Part shown: piece after piece, positions 17,370 through 26,026 of the stretch | Layout: every line of letters starts with the position of its first letter | How positions within the stretch are numbered: the stretch's first letter is position 1 | Source of the DNA: Streptomyces broussonetiae | GTDB taxonomy: Bacteria > Actinomycetota > Actinomycetes > Streptomycetales > Streptomycetaceae | Length of the DNA stretch: 64,000 bases | Assembly: GCF_009796285.1 (NCBI RefSeq) | Contig: NZ_CP047020.1 | Coordinates: 8,618,001-8,682,000, forward strand | Reading direction: 5' to 3' | Program-made: the position numbers and the translations under genes | The notes under the pieces: generated by a model | Database searches by the model: none | The model's input: only the letters and a program-made list of their open reading frames with translations | What the model was told of the DNA's origin: nothing

Positions 17370-17854
17370 CCGGCCGCTCGGGTCGGCTCGTGAGTACCCG
17401 GGACCGGGCGGAGGGCAGCGCGCCGGGCCCGGCCGGCAGCCGCGCGCCGAACCACCCGTCCGGGAACGCGGTGCTCCCGTGGCGCATGTACCGGGTGCGG
17501 TACTCGCCCCGGGTGTCCGCGGCCGAGACCGGCCGCGGGTGACCGCGCCCCGGACCGCGGCCGCTGCCTACCGCCTGACCTGCTACGGCGTGCTTGCGGA
17601 CGGGGTCACCCCGGGCGGGCCTCCTGCCCCAGCCGGTGCTCCACTGCCAAACCGGGCGTCGGCGGGCCGGGTGCCACGGCCGGACCGCGTAGCGGCACGC
17701 GGCGGCGGATCCGGCCCGGCAAGGGGACAGCGGCCCCGTCGGCTCGCGGGTGCCGCCGGCTCACTCCTGCGCCGTGTCGCCGCGGGTGCGAGTTGCCCGA
17801 AGCGCGCCAGGATGGATGAATCGGCACAGGAGGAGACAGAAGGACACGGGGGGA
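17370..17854. other. Gene-free intergenic region
   Basis: A 485-bp stretch between the SRPBCC gene and the YihY gene. Open frames here look like GC-skew shadows with no recognisable protein. I see no clear promoter or terminator, apart from an Ala/Gly-coding-like composition. Confidence 0.5.
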
Positions 17855-18697
17855 ATGGCGGCGAGCGCGGGAGGAGCCGTGGAGTGGTGGCGGCGCGGCC
17901 TGCACCGTGCTTGGCAGTGGCTGAGGGTGCGGGCTCTGTTCGAGCACGGCCGGGAGCTGGAACTGCTGCACCGGGCCATGGGGTTCGCCACCCTCGCCCT
18001 GGTGACGCTGGCCCCGCTGCTGATCGTGGTGGCCGCCGCCGACCCGCTGGCCCGGGGCGGGTTCGCCGCCTGGCTGACCGACGGCATGGGTCTGTCCGGG
18101 CCGTCCGCCCGTGCGCTCACCGACGTCGTCAGCCCGCCGCGCAACGTCGTCGGCACGACCAGCGTCTTCAGCCTCGTCCTGCTCGGCGTCTTCGGCGTGA
18201 CCTTCGGCGGCAGTGTGCAGAACGCCTACGAACGCATCTGGGGCCTGCCGTCCGGGCCCTGGCACCGGGTGTGGCGGCAGGCGACCTGGCTGGTGGTGCT
18301 CACCGCCTACCTCTACCAGGAGGCGGCCACGAAGACCATGCTGTCCGGCGGCCGGCGGATCGTGCTGTCCGCGGTGACCGGCGTGCTCTTCTTCTGGTGG
18401 GGACAGCGTTTCCTGCTGGGTGGCCAGATCCAGTGGCGCTCCCTGCTGCCCGGCGCCGTCGCCACCGTCCTCGGCCTGTCCGGCCTGCGGGCCTTCTCCT
18501 CTCTCGTCTTCACCCCGCTGATCGTCACCAACGCACTCAGTTACGGCGCCGTGGGCACCGTCCTCGTGGTCGAGTCCTGGCTGATCGGCGTCGGGTTCGT
18601 CATCTACGGCGGTGCCCTGTTCGGCCGCTGGTTCTGCGAGCACCACTGGATGCCCTCCCACCACCACCGGGCCGGGGAGCAGACCGAGCAGCCCTAG
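17855..18697 (+). CDS. YihY/virulence factor BrkB family membrane protein
   Basis: A 280-residue integral inner-membrane protein with about six hydrophobic segments. Family features include LELLHRAMGFATLALVTLAP at the first helix, GTTSVFSLVLLGVFGVTFGG, the NAYERIWG motif, and QWRSLLPGAV followed by the last helices. Its biochemical role is unknown across the family; the old annotation as ribonuclease BN is not supported. ATG 17855 is preceded by CGGGGGGA; an upstream in-frame ATG is possible. Confidence 0.88.
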   Translation: MAASAGGAVEWWRRGLHRAWQWLRVRALFEHGRELELLHRAMGFATLALVTLAPLLIVVAAADPLARGGFAAWLTDGMGLSGPSARALTDVVSPPRNVVGTTSVFSLVLLGVFGVTFGGSVQNAYERIWGLPSGPWHRVWRQATWLVVLTAYLYQEAATKTMLSGGRRIVLSAVTGVLFFWWGQRFLLGGQIQWRSLLPGAVATVLGLSGLRAFSSLVFTPLIVTNALSYGAVGTVLVVESWLIGVGFVIYGGALFGRWFCEHHWMPSHHHRAGEQTEQP

Positions 18698-18699
18698 GT

Positions 18700-18750
18700 C
18701 CTGTCGTCACACGCCCGTCCTCGCGGGCCAGACGGGAATGTGACGACAGG
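18700..18750. terminator. Bidirectional terminator between yihY-like gene and exporter operon
   Basis: A perfect 12-bp inverted repeat CCTGTCGTCACA/TGTGACGACAGG with an inner CCCGTC/GACGGG stem. It lies between two convergent genes, 3 bases from each end. Confidence 0.85.
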
Positions 18751-18752
18751 GC

Positions 18753-21578
18753 TCAGGCCATCTGCCTGCGCACCAGCTCGTGCAGCCGGCCCCCGGTGTC
18801 GGCGAGCAGCTCGGCCGGGCTGCCCTGCTGGACGACCTTGCCGTCCTCCATCACGATCACCCGGTCGGCGTCCAGGACCGTCGACAGCCGGTGGGCGATG
18901 ACGATCCGGGTGGCGTTCAGCTTGCGGGTGCTGTCGATGACGATGCGCTGGGTGTCGTTGTCCAGGGCGCTGGTGGCCTCGTCGAAGAAGAGGATCCGCG
19001 GACGCCGGATCAGGGCCTGGGCGATCATCAGGCGCTGCCGCTGGCCGCCGGAGATCGCACCGTTGCCGGCCACGATCGTGTGCAGCCCCATCGGCATCCG
19101 CTTGATGTCCTCCGCGAGCCCCGCCATCTCGGCCGCCGCCATCGCCTCCTCGGGCGTGTACGGCTCGGTGCCGCAGATGACGTCCAGGATGGAGCCCGTG
19201 AACGGCTGGGCGTGCTGCAGGACCACTCCGCACTGACGGCGCAGCGCCGACTGGTCGAGCGCCGCGAGGTCCTGGCCGTCGTACAGGACGCTGCCGGAGA
19301 CCGGCTTGTCGAAGCCGATGAGCAGCCTCAGCAGGGTGGACTTGCCACAGCCGCTCGGGCCGACGACGGCGACGAACTCGCCCGGCCGGATGGCGAACGA
19401 CACGTCGTCGAGGACGAGCGGCCCGTCGTCGGCGTACCGGAAGGACAGCCGGCGGGCCTCGATCGCACCCGACAGCGGGCCCGGCCGGGTGCTGGACGTG
19501 CGCACCTCGGGGGTCGCCTCGAAGACCGGCTTGATCTCCTCGAACAGCGGCAGCGCGGCCACCGCCGAGACGAAGGAGCCGGTCAGCTGGGTGACCGCGG
19601 TCAGCACCATCGTCACCGAGGTGTTGAAGGTGAGGAAGTCCGCCGCCGACATCGCGCCCCTGGCCGGGCCCGCCAGCAGCATGAACATCAGCAGCGTGCA
19701 CACCGGCAGATAGACCGAGCCCAGCACCGAGGTGAGGTTCTTGATCCGGCCGACCTTCTGCTGCAGCTCCCGGCTGCGCGCGAACTCCCGCGCCCAGGCG
19801 GCGTACGCGTAGTTCTCGGCCGCCGCCACCCGCAGCTTGGGCAGACCGCGCAGGGTCTGGAAGGCCTGGTTGTTCAGCTTGTTGCCGAGCGACACCAGCC
19901 GCCGCTGCCAGCGCACCTGCCACAGTCCGAGACCCAGGAACACGGCCGCGATGACGACGAGCATGCCGAGCGCCGCCGTCGCCATCGCCGGGCTGTACCA
20001 GAACAGCATCCCCAGGTTCATCGCGCCGACCGTCACCGACTGCGCGACCACCGGGCCGACACCCGCCAGCAGCCGGCGGATCGCGCTGATGCCCATGGCG
20101 GCACTGGCCAGCTCACCGGTGGAGCGCTGGGTGAAGAACCGGGTGGGCAGCCGCAGCAGCCTGTCCCACACGGCGGGCTGCAGCGCGGCCTCGATCCGGC
20201 CCTCCAGCCGCAGGATGGAAAGGTTCTCCAGCAGCGTGAAGGCCGCCGCCACCACCCCGCTCACCATCACGGCCAGGCACACCTGGACGATCAGGCCCGA
20301 CTGCGCCGTCGGCACGTACTCGCCGAGCACCTTGCCGGTCGCGACCGGCACCAGCGCGCCGATCACCACCGTCACCAGCCCGGCGAGCAGCAGGCCGAGC
20401 AGGTCACCGCGGGTGCCCTGGAGACTGAACCGCAGCAGACCGAGCGGCGAGAGCGCCTTGTCCGGCAGCGGCCGGTAGAACATCACCGCGCGCGGTTCGA
20501 ACTCCTCCGTGTTGGCCTTCTCGATCGGCGTCTCGCGTCCGGTGCCGGGATGTACGGCGACGTACCCGCCGCGCCGCCACAGCAGCGCGACCGGCGCCCC
20601 GGACAGCGCCCGGTGTCCGACCAGCGGGCCCACGTTCTCCCGCCACCAGCGCCCCTGGAGCCGTACGGTCCGGGTGCGCACCCGGGAGGCGAGGGCGACC
20701 CGCTCCACCGGGTCGAGGCGTTCGCTCTCGGTGCCGCTCTGCGCGGGCTCGGCGAGGGTGATCCCGGCCGCCTCGGCGACCAGCCTGCAGGCCGCGTAGC
20801 CGGCATCGGCGTCCGCGGCCGTCGTCCGGCGGGCCGAGCGCCTGCCGATGGAGGCGAGCAGCGTCTGGTCGGCCTGGGCGCGGACCTCCTCACCGGCCTT
20901 GATACCGGCGGCGGCGCGCGTCTCGTGGGTGCGCTCCAACTGCTCGATCCACCGGTCCAGCGCGGTCAGCAGCCGGTACTGCTGGTCCACCATGGACTGC
21001 CACAGCGCCGGGTCCATCAGCAGATCGGCGGCGGCCTCCGCACCGTACAGCGAGCCGTACTGGACGCTGCCCGGCGGGACCTGCATCCAGAACACGTCGT
21101 CGTCGGTGGGTGCCTGGGAGCGGTCCTCGGCCATCGGGGCCTGGAACAGGACGGACAGCCCGCGACCGACGCCGAGCGCGACCGCGTACTCCAGCGGGCT
21201 GGTGGCGGGCGGAACGTACTGCGGGTTGCCGTACTCGTCGTAGGACCAGGTCTGGGTGTTGGCCGGCTGGTACAGCTCGCGCAGGTTGATCCGGTGCACC
21301 ACGCAGTCGCGCACCGGGCGGGCCACCAGGGTGTGCTGGGGTCCGGCGACCGGGCCGAGCAGCAGTGTGCCCGCCGCCAGCCGGCCGAGGTGGTGCCAGT
21401 GGCCCTGCTGGGCCGCGTCCACCGCAAACAGGTCCAGGGCGCCGGCCGCGACCAGCCAGAGCACCTGCGGGCCCTCGAGGTCGACGCGGTTGAAGCCGGC
21501 GCAGTCCACGCGCGTGCCGAGCGAGCCGAGCGCGCCGATGACGAGGTCGCCGTCGTACCCCTCCTGAACAGTCGTCAT
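18753..21578 (-). CDS. NHLM-type bacteriocin exporter, second ABC transporter (no peptidase domain)
   Basis: A 941-residue ABC half-transporter with a long N-terminal region (about 1-380) lacking a C39 peptidase, six membrane helices (about 390-680), and an ATPase domain with Walker A GPSGCGKST, signature ISGGQRQR and Walker B ILFFDEAT. The unusual N-terminal extension plus a standard exporter core matches the second ABC protein of NHLM bacteriocin export systems. ATG 21578 lies one base after the stop codon of the C39-ABC gene, so translation is probably coupled and the two may form a heterodimer that secretes the peptide encoded at 24759-24974. Confidence 0.92.
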   Translation of the reverse strand: MTTVQEGYDGDLVIGALGSLGTRVDCAGFNRVDLEGPQVLWLVAAGALDLFAVDAAQQGHWHHLGRLAAGTLLLGPVAGPQHTLVARPVRDCVVHRINLRELYQPANTQTWSYDEYGNPQYVPPATSPLEYAVALGVGRGLSVLFQAPMAEDRSQAPTDDDVFWMQVPPGSVQYGSLYGAEAAADLLMDPALWQSMVDQQYRLLTALDRWIEQLERTHETRAAAGIKAGEEVRAQADQTLLASIGRRSARRTTAADADAGYAACRLVAEAAGITLAEPAQSGTESERLDPVERVALASRVRTRTVRLQGRWWRENVGPLVGHRALSGAPVALLWRRGGYVAVHPGTGRETPIEKANTEEFEPRAVMFYRPLPDKALSPLGLLRFSLQGTRGDLLGLLLAGLVTVVIGALVPVATGKVLGEYVPTAQSGLIVQVCLAVMVSGVVAAAFTLLENLSILRLEGRIEAALQPAVWDRLLRLPTRFFTQRSTGELASAAMGISAIRRLLAGVGPVVAQSVTVGAMNLGMLFWYSPAMATAALGMLVVIAAVFLGLGLWQVRWQRRLVSLGNKLNNQAFQTLRGLPKLRVAAAENYAYAAWAREFARSRELQQKVGRIKNLTSVLGSVYLPVCTLLMFMLLAGPARGAMSAADFLTFNTSVTMVLTAVTQLTGSFVSAVAALPLFEEIKPVFEATPEVRTSSTRPGPLSGAIEARRLSFRYADDGPLVLDDVSFAIRPGEFVAVVGPSGCGKSTLLRLLIGFDKPVSGSVLYDGQDLAALDQSALRRQCGVVLQHAQPFTGSILDVICGTEPYTPEEAMAAAEMAGLAEDIKRMPMGLHTIVAGNGAISGGQRQRLMIAQALIRRPRILFFDEATSALDNDTQRIVIDSTRKLNATRIVIAHRLSTVLDADRVIVMEDGKVVQQGSPAELLADTGGRLHELVRRQMA

Positions 21579-21579
21579 C

Positions 21580-23814
21580 TCACCGCTCCCTGACCAGCGC
21601 GGCGTATGCGCCGCCGTGCGCCACCAGTTCCTCGTGCCGCCCGCGTTCGACGACCGTGCCGTGCTGGAGCACCACGATCTCGTCGCTGTCGCGGACCGTG
21701 CTCAGCCGGTGCGCGATCACCACGCAGGCGCAGCCGCGCCGGCGCAGGTTGTCCATCACGATCAGCTCGGTCTCCGCGTCCAGCGCGCTGGTCACCTCGT
21801 CCAGCACGAGGATGCTCGGCCGGCGCACCAGTGCCCGCGCGATCTCCAGGCGCTGGCGCTGACCGCCGGAGAAGTTGTGGCCGTCCTGCTCGACCCTGCT
21901 GTGGATGCCGCCCGGCCGGCGCATCACCACGTCGTACAGGGCCGCGTCCTTGAGCGCCTCCACCACGGCCTCGTCCGGGATCGACGGATCCCACAGGGCC
22001 ACGTTGTCGCGGACCGAGCCCTCGAAGAGGAACACGTCCTGGTCGACGAAGGAGACCGAGGAGGCCAGCGCCCCGCGCGGGATGTCCTCCAGACGGCGGT
22101 CGTCGATGCGGATTACCCCGTCCCACGGGGCGTACAGGCCCGAGATCAGCCGGGACACCGTCGACTTGCCGCTTCCGGAGCCGCCGACCAGCGCCACCTG
22201 CTGCCCCGGACCCACGGTCAGGTCGAAGCCGCTCAGCAGCGGTTTGTCCAGCGGGCTGTAGCCGAAGGTGACGTTCTCCAGCTCGACGTGCCCGTGCAGC
22301 CGCCGCGTGGAGTCGCCGCCGCCGGGGCGGGCGTAGAGCGGGTCGGTCTGGAAGTTCTCCACGTCCTTCAGCCGGGCGACGTCGGCCGCGAAGTCCTGGA
22401 TCCGGCCCGCCACGCCGTTGAGCCGGGTGAGCGGGGCGGTGAAGCGGGTCACCAGCGACTGGAAGGCGACCAGCAGACCCACCGAGATGTGCCCCTCGAC
22501 GGCCCGCATGCCGCCGATCCACAGGATCAGCGCGCTGTTGAAGGTGGCGAGGGTCGGCGCGACCACCCCGAGCCACGCGCTCGGCACCCCGAGCCGCTGC
22601 TGCTCCTCCAGGGTGGTGGCGTGCTGCCCGGCCCACTTGCGGAAGTAGCCGTCCTCGCCACCGGTCGCCTTCATCGTCTCGATCAGCTGAAGGCCGGTGT
22701 ACGAGGTGGTGGTCAGTCGCGCGGTGTCCGCGCGCAGCTTCGCTGTCCGGGTCGCCCGCAGCCTTACGACCAGCCGCATGGCGACCACGTTGAGCAGGGC
22801 CACGCCGATGCCGACGAAGGTCAGCTGCGGGTCGTAGGTGTAGAGCAGCACGGCGTACAGCACGACCACGATCGCGTCCACGCCCGCCGCCGCGAGGTCC
22901 CGGGCCAGGGTCTCGGCGACCTGGTCGTTGGACTGCAGGCGCTGCACCAGGTCGGCGGGGGAGCGCTGGGCGAAGAACGTGACCGGCAGCCGCAGCAGAT
23001 GGCGCAGGAAGCGGGCGCTGGAGAGGGTGGAGGAGATGATCCGGCCGTGCAGCAGATTGGCCTGCTGGAGCCAGGTCAGCACCAGGGTGAGCAGCACACA
23101 GGTGCCCATCGAGGCGAACAGCACGCCCAGCAGCGACGTCTGTCCGTCGATGAGGAACTTGTCGATGTAGGTGCGGCTGAGCGCGGGTACGGCGGCGCCG
23201 ACCGCGACCAGCAGCAGACTGGCGAGGACGGCGGCGGGCAGGGTGCCCGCGGTGCCGCGCAGCCGGGCCGGCATCGCGCCGAGCACGCCCGCCTTGCGCC
23301 CGCCCCTGGTGAAGCCGTCACCCGGCTCCAGCACCAGCACCACACCGGTGAAGCTGCCGTCGAACTCCTCCATGGGCACGAACCGGCGGCCCTTGGCGGG
23401 GTCGTTGATGTACACCCCGCGCCGGCCGAAGCGGCGGCCCATGCCGTCGAAGACGACGTAGTGGTTGAACTCCCAGAACAGGATGGCCGGTGCCGCGACC
23501 TCGGCGAGCGCGGCCAGGTCCATCTGCATGCCCTTGGCGGTCAGGCCGTAACTGCGGGCCGCCTTGAGCAGGTTGGAGGCGCGCGAGCCGTCGCGGGAGA
23601 CACCGCAGGCGATGCGCAGCTCCTCCAGCGGGACGTGCCGGCCGTAGTGGCCGAGGATCATCCCGAGGGAGGCGGCGCCGCACTCGACGGCCTCCATCTG
23701 GAGCACGGTGGGGGTGCGGACCGTGCCGCCGCGGGGCTTGGGCACCGGCCGCCTGGCCGGTGCGGCCCTTCTGCGGCCACGGGTGTCCTGGCCATTTCCC
23801 GGCTGAGGGCTCAC
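21580..23814 (-). CDS. C39-peptidase ABC transporter (bacteriocin processing and export)
   Basis: A 744-residue peptidase-containing ATP-binding transporter. The N-terminal C39 cysteine protease (about residues 30-170) has Q39, C45 in VECGAASLGM, H118 in FNHYVVFDG and D138 in YINDPA, so the catalytic residues are intact. Six membrane helices follow and then an ATPase domain with GGSGSGKST, FSGGQRQRLEIARAL and SILVLDEVTSA. It would cut a double-glycine leader and export the core peptide. The start is GTG 23814, which overlaps the TGA of the upstream HlyD-like gene (GTGA), indicating translational coupling. Confidence 0.95.
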   Translation of the reverse strand: MSPQPGNGQDTRGRRRAAPARRPVPKPRGGTVRTPTVLQMEAVECGAASLGMILGHYGRHVPLEELRIACGVSRDGSRASNLLKAARSYGLTAKGMQMDLAALAEVAAPAILFWEFNHYVVFDGMGRRFGRRGVYINDPAKGRRFVPMEEFDGSFTGVVLVLEPGDGFTRGGRKAGVLGAMPARLRGTAGTLPAAVLASLLLVAVGAAVPALSRTYIDKFLIDGQTSLLGVLFASMGTCVLLTLVLTWLQQANLLHGRIISSTLSSARFLRHLLRLPVTFFAQRSPADLVQRLQSNDQVAETLARDLAAAGVDAIVVVLYAVLLYTYDPQLTFVGIGVALLNVVAMRLVVRLRATRTAKLRADTARLTTTSYTGLQLIETMKATGGEDGYFRKWAGQHATTLEEQQRLGVPSAWLGVVAPTLATFNSALILWIGGMRAVEGHISVGLLVAFQSLVTRFTAPLTRLNGVAGRIQDFAADVARLKDVENFQTDPLYARPGGGDSTRRLHGHVELENVTFGYSPLDKPLLSGFDLTVGPGQQVALVGGSGSGKSTVSRLISGLYAPWDGVIRIDDRRLEDIPRGALASSVSFVDQDVFLFEGSVRDNVALWDPSIPDEAVVEALKDAALYDVVMRRPGGIHSRVEQDGHNFSGGQRQRLEIARALVRRPSILVLDEVTSALDAETELIVMDNLRRRGCACVVIAHRLSTVRDSDEIVVLQHGTVVERGRHEELVAHGGAYAALVRER

Positions 23815-24614
23815 GGCAGCAGCCAATCGATCGGACGCTGGTCGGCCAGCTTGACCGAAGCGGAGGCGAGAGTCATCGAGTCGAGCCCGAACGGCGGCCC
23901 GTCGGAGGTGGACCAGCGATAGCCGCTCTTCGTGGCCGACGTGTCCAGGACGACCGTGACGGCCACCGGGCGGTCCTTGCGGGTGAACTGCTGGCCGAGC
24001 TGGCTGTCGCCGAGGAACGCGGAGATCGACTGGGCGGACTGCGCCTCGCGGTCCACCGACTTCACCCAGCCGCGCAGCACACCGTACGTCTGCGTCGGCA
24101 CCGAGGAGACGGTGAGGTCCACGGAGGCGTGCGCCGGGATCGAGGCGGCGTTCTCGGCGGGGACGTACACGGTCGCGTACAGCGGGTCGGAGGCGTGGGC
24201 GACCTTCTCCACGGAGGCGACACTGGTGCCGGTCTGGATGATCTGCCCGATGGTGGCGGCGAGCGCGGTGACGCGGCCCGCGGCGACGCTGCGCACGACC
24301 GAGTCGCCCTGTGCGGTACGGACCTTGAGGACCGGGGCGTTCGCGGGCAGCTGCTCGCCCTGGTGCGCGAGGACGGCGATGACCTGGCCGGACACCGGGC
24401 TCTGCAGCACGTAACTGCCCTGTCCGTGGGTGAGGATGGCGGGCGCGTCCACCGTGGAGGCGACCGAACCGGTCACGGCCCAGACGGAGGCCGCCGCCAT
24501 GACGACGACGGTGACGCCCAGCGCGAGCCATCCCTGGGGACGGGCCAGCCGCACCGGAAGGTCCAGTTCTTCCGGCGACTGGAGCTTGGCGAGGGCCTGT
24601 TGGCGGAACTGCAC
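23811..24614 (-). CDS. HlyD-family secretion adaptor of the NHLM exporter
   Basis: A 267-residue membrane-fusion-type protein: a short cytoplasmic N-terminus containing LQSPEELDLPVRL, one membrane helix (about 30-50), then lipoyl-like beta hairpins (SPVSGQVIAVLAHQGEQL and VAAGRVTALAATIGQI) and a C-terminal beta domain. LQSPEELD near the N-terminus is characteristic of adaptors in NHLM bacteriocin systems. GTG 24614 has GAGGGAAG upstream. It bridges the transporter to the outside of the membrane. Confidence 0.92.
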   Translation of the reverse strand: MQFRQQALAKLQSPEELDLPVRLARPQGWLALGVTVVVMAAASVWAVTGSVASTVDAPAILTHGQGSYVLQSPVSGQVIAVLAHQGEQLPANAPVLKVRTAQGDSVVRSVAAGRVTALAATIGQIIQTGTSVASVEKVAHASDPLYATVYVPAENAASIPAHASVDLTVSSVPTQTYGVLRGWVKSVDREAQSAQSISAFLGDSQLGQQFTRKDRPVAVTVVLDTSATKSGYRWSTSDGPPFGLDSMTLASASVKLADQRPIDWLLP

Positions 24615-24710
24615 GGAACTTCCCTCACCCGAGGAGAGACAGCGTGACGACAAAGACACGGGCACCTGTGACGGCGGACGGTATCCGGCCGTACGTGGGC
24701 ACCCGAGAGC

Positions 24711-24735
24711 CCCGGAGCCGCGAAACGGCTCCGGG
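24711..24735 (-). terminator. Hairpin between the peptide gene and the exporter genes (attenuator)
   Basis: A perfect 10-bp stem CCCGGAGCCG/CGGCTCCGGG with a CGAAA loop begins 23 bases after the stop codon of the precursor gene and 96 bases before the HlyD-like start. It could end most transcripts after the peptide gene or stabilise its 3' end, giving more peptide mRNA than exporter mRNA. Confidence 0.75.
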
Positions 24736-24758
24736 ACTTCGGTGACACCGTGGTGCGA

Positions 24759-24974
24759 TCAGAGACCGGCGACCAGGTCGGTGACCGGCTGAACGTTCAG
24801 GCCGGTGACACCCTCGACGGTGCCGATGGCGGTGTTGGCCAGGCCGGAAACCGGGGCGATGCCGTTGATGGCGCCCGTCACGGTGTTGAGGGCGTTCACG
24901 GACAGGCCGCCGGAGACGTTGTCCAGCTCGGCGTCCGAGATCTCGACGGTCTCAACCTGGGGGGTGGAGTTCAT
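24759..24974 (-). CDS. Double-glycine leader peptide, putative cysteine-free bacteriocin precursor
   Basis: A 71-residue peptide. The 23-residue acidic leader holds ETVEISDAELDNVSGG, a classic double-glycine leader with the EL..V..GG spacing recognised by C39 peptidases. The predicted core (L24-L71) is rich in Val, Gly, Thr, Ala, Leu and Asn and has no Cys, no aromatic residue, no Lys or Arg, and only two charged residues (E54, D66). Related peptides are, as I recall, labelled type A2 lantipeptides in databases, but without cysteine a lanthionine ring cannot form. ATG 24974 has GGGAAG upstream. It heads the export operon. No modifying enzyme is adjacent. Confidence 0.85.
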   Translation of the reverse strand: MNSTPQVETVEISDAELDNVSGGLSVNALNTVTGAINGIAPVSGLANTAIGTVEGVTGLNVQPVTDLVAGL

Positions 24975-25312
24975 GATGGAACTTCCCTTCCTAATGGATA
25001 TTTCACAAAGGGGGAGCGGCCCCCTCTGGGGACAGACGGGACGCGCGGCCGCGGGCGCCCGGCCCCCGTCACCCAGGGGCCCGCAGCGACCCCCGCGGTG
25101 CGATGGATCAAAGCACGCACGTGGGGCGCGCTTCCAATCAACCAGGGCGCTCACCAGGGCACTTGGCTGGGGAACGGGTTCATCCGTGCAGGCGCACGCA
25201 CGGCTTGTCGGCGACTCCTTCACAAGCCGCGCCGCATCGTCGCGTCCGGTCCCTTGTCTTACTGACGGCGAATCCGGCACTCCGCGCCAAACGTGTGTCC
25301 GGGGGCGCGCAC

Positions 25313-25368
25313 ATGTGCAGATCCGCGGTCATCGGTGACCCGCTTGGGTATTCGATGTGCAGATTCGC
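25313..25368. promoter_or_regulatory. 14-bp direct repeats upstream of the peptide gene
   Basis: ATGTGCAGATCCGC (25313-25326) recurs as ATGTGCAGATTCGC (25355-25368), offset by 42 bp, about four helical turns. They lie in the 454-bp gene-free region between the precursor gene and the thioesterase gene, and could be activator sites for the peptide operon. The promoter itself is not obvious. Confidence 0.5.
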
Positions 25369-25428
25369 TGAAGCTGTGATTCCGTTACACGTCCGGAACG
25401 GTCCGTTACTGATCGGTGGCGGACCGTG

Positions 25429-25842
25429 TCAGCCCAGAATCGCATAGACCGTGCTCGCGCGGGCGGCGAGCGCGCCCGAGCCGGCATCGGTCAGTGTGAC
25501 GTCCGCGAACGCCATCCGGCGCCCCAGTCTCGTCAGGACCGCTTCGATCAGGACATCCGAACCGGTCACCGGCCGCTGGAACGACGTCGACTGCTGCACG
25601 GTCGTCATCGGCACGAAGGCACCCCGCGCGGCCGACACCGCGATCACCGTCGCCGTGTCGGCAGCCGCCATCAGGGCCTGCCCCGACAGCGCGCCACCCT
25701 CCCGTGCCAGCCCCTCGGACCAGGGCAGACGCAGCATGGCCCGGTCCTCGCCGACTCCCTCGGCCCGGAGTCCGAGATCGCGCACCCAGGGCGCGAAGCA
25801 GGCGGAGAGGATCTTGTCGGCTTCGGCGGTGGTCATCGTCAT
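25429..25842 (-). CDS. PaaI-type hotdog-fold thioesterase
   Basis: A 137-residue acyl-CoA thioesterase-like protein. The hotdog-fold features are ALSGQALMAAADTATVIAVSAARGAFVPMTTVQQS in the central helix and following strand, then FADVTLTDAGSGALAARAS. It probably hydrolyses an acyl- or aryl-CoA. The substrate is unknown. The likely start is ATG 25842 with only a weak ribosome site; a second ATG lies 6 bases later. It is divergent from the S1 protease gene and upstream of, but separate from, the peptide operon. Confidence 0.82.
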   Translation of the reverse strand: MTMTTAEADKILSACFAPWVRDLGLRAEGVGEDRAMLRLPWSEGLAREGGALSGQALMAAADTATVIAVSAARGAFVPMTTVQQSTSFQRPVTGSDVLIEAVLTRLGRRMAFADVTLTDAGSGALAARASTVYAILG

Positions 25843-26026
25843 ATGGGTGCTTGTTCCCGGCCGCCCGCCACGCCACGCGCACCATGGCCGATTCACCCGC
25901 CCCGCACGGCAGTTGCGCTCCGGCTTTGAACACGGCGCGCGCCGTGTGCGTACGTACGGCCATCCAGGCGCCCCGATACGAACTGCCCAAGAGCGGCAGA
26001 CCCCCGTCCCCAGGAGGTCGAGAAGT

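Noticed and set aside
18780..23922. Long plus-strand frames opposite the exporter genes
   Set aside because: Composition is typical of antisense high-GC frames (Arg/Gly/Gln/His-rich) and the minus strand carries complete ABC and C39 motifs.
24759..24974. Classification of the double-glycine peptide as a lanthipeptide
   Set aside because: The core has no cysteine and no modifying enzyme is adjacent, so lanthionine formation is not possible from this sequence alone.
24759..25280. A longer start for the double-glycine peptide, giving about 173 residues
   Set aside because: The upstream part has no coding character, and a GGGAAG site marks ATG 24974 just before the leader.
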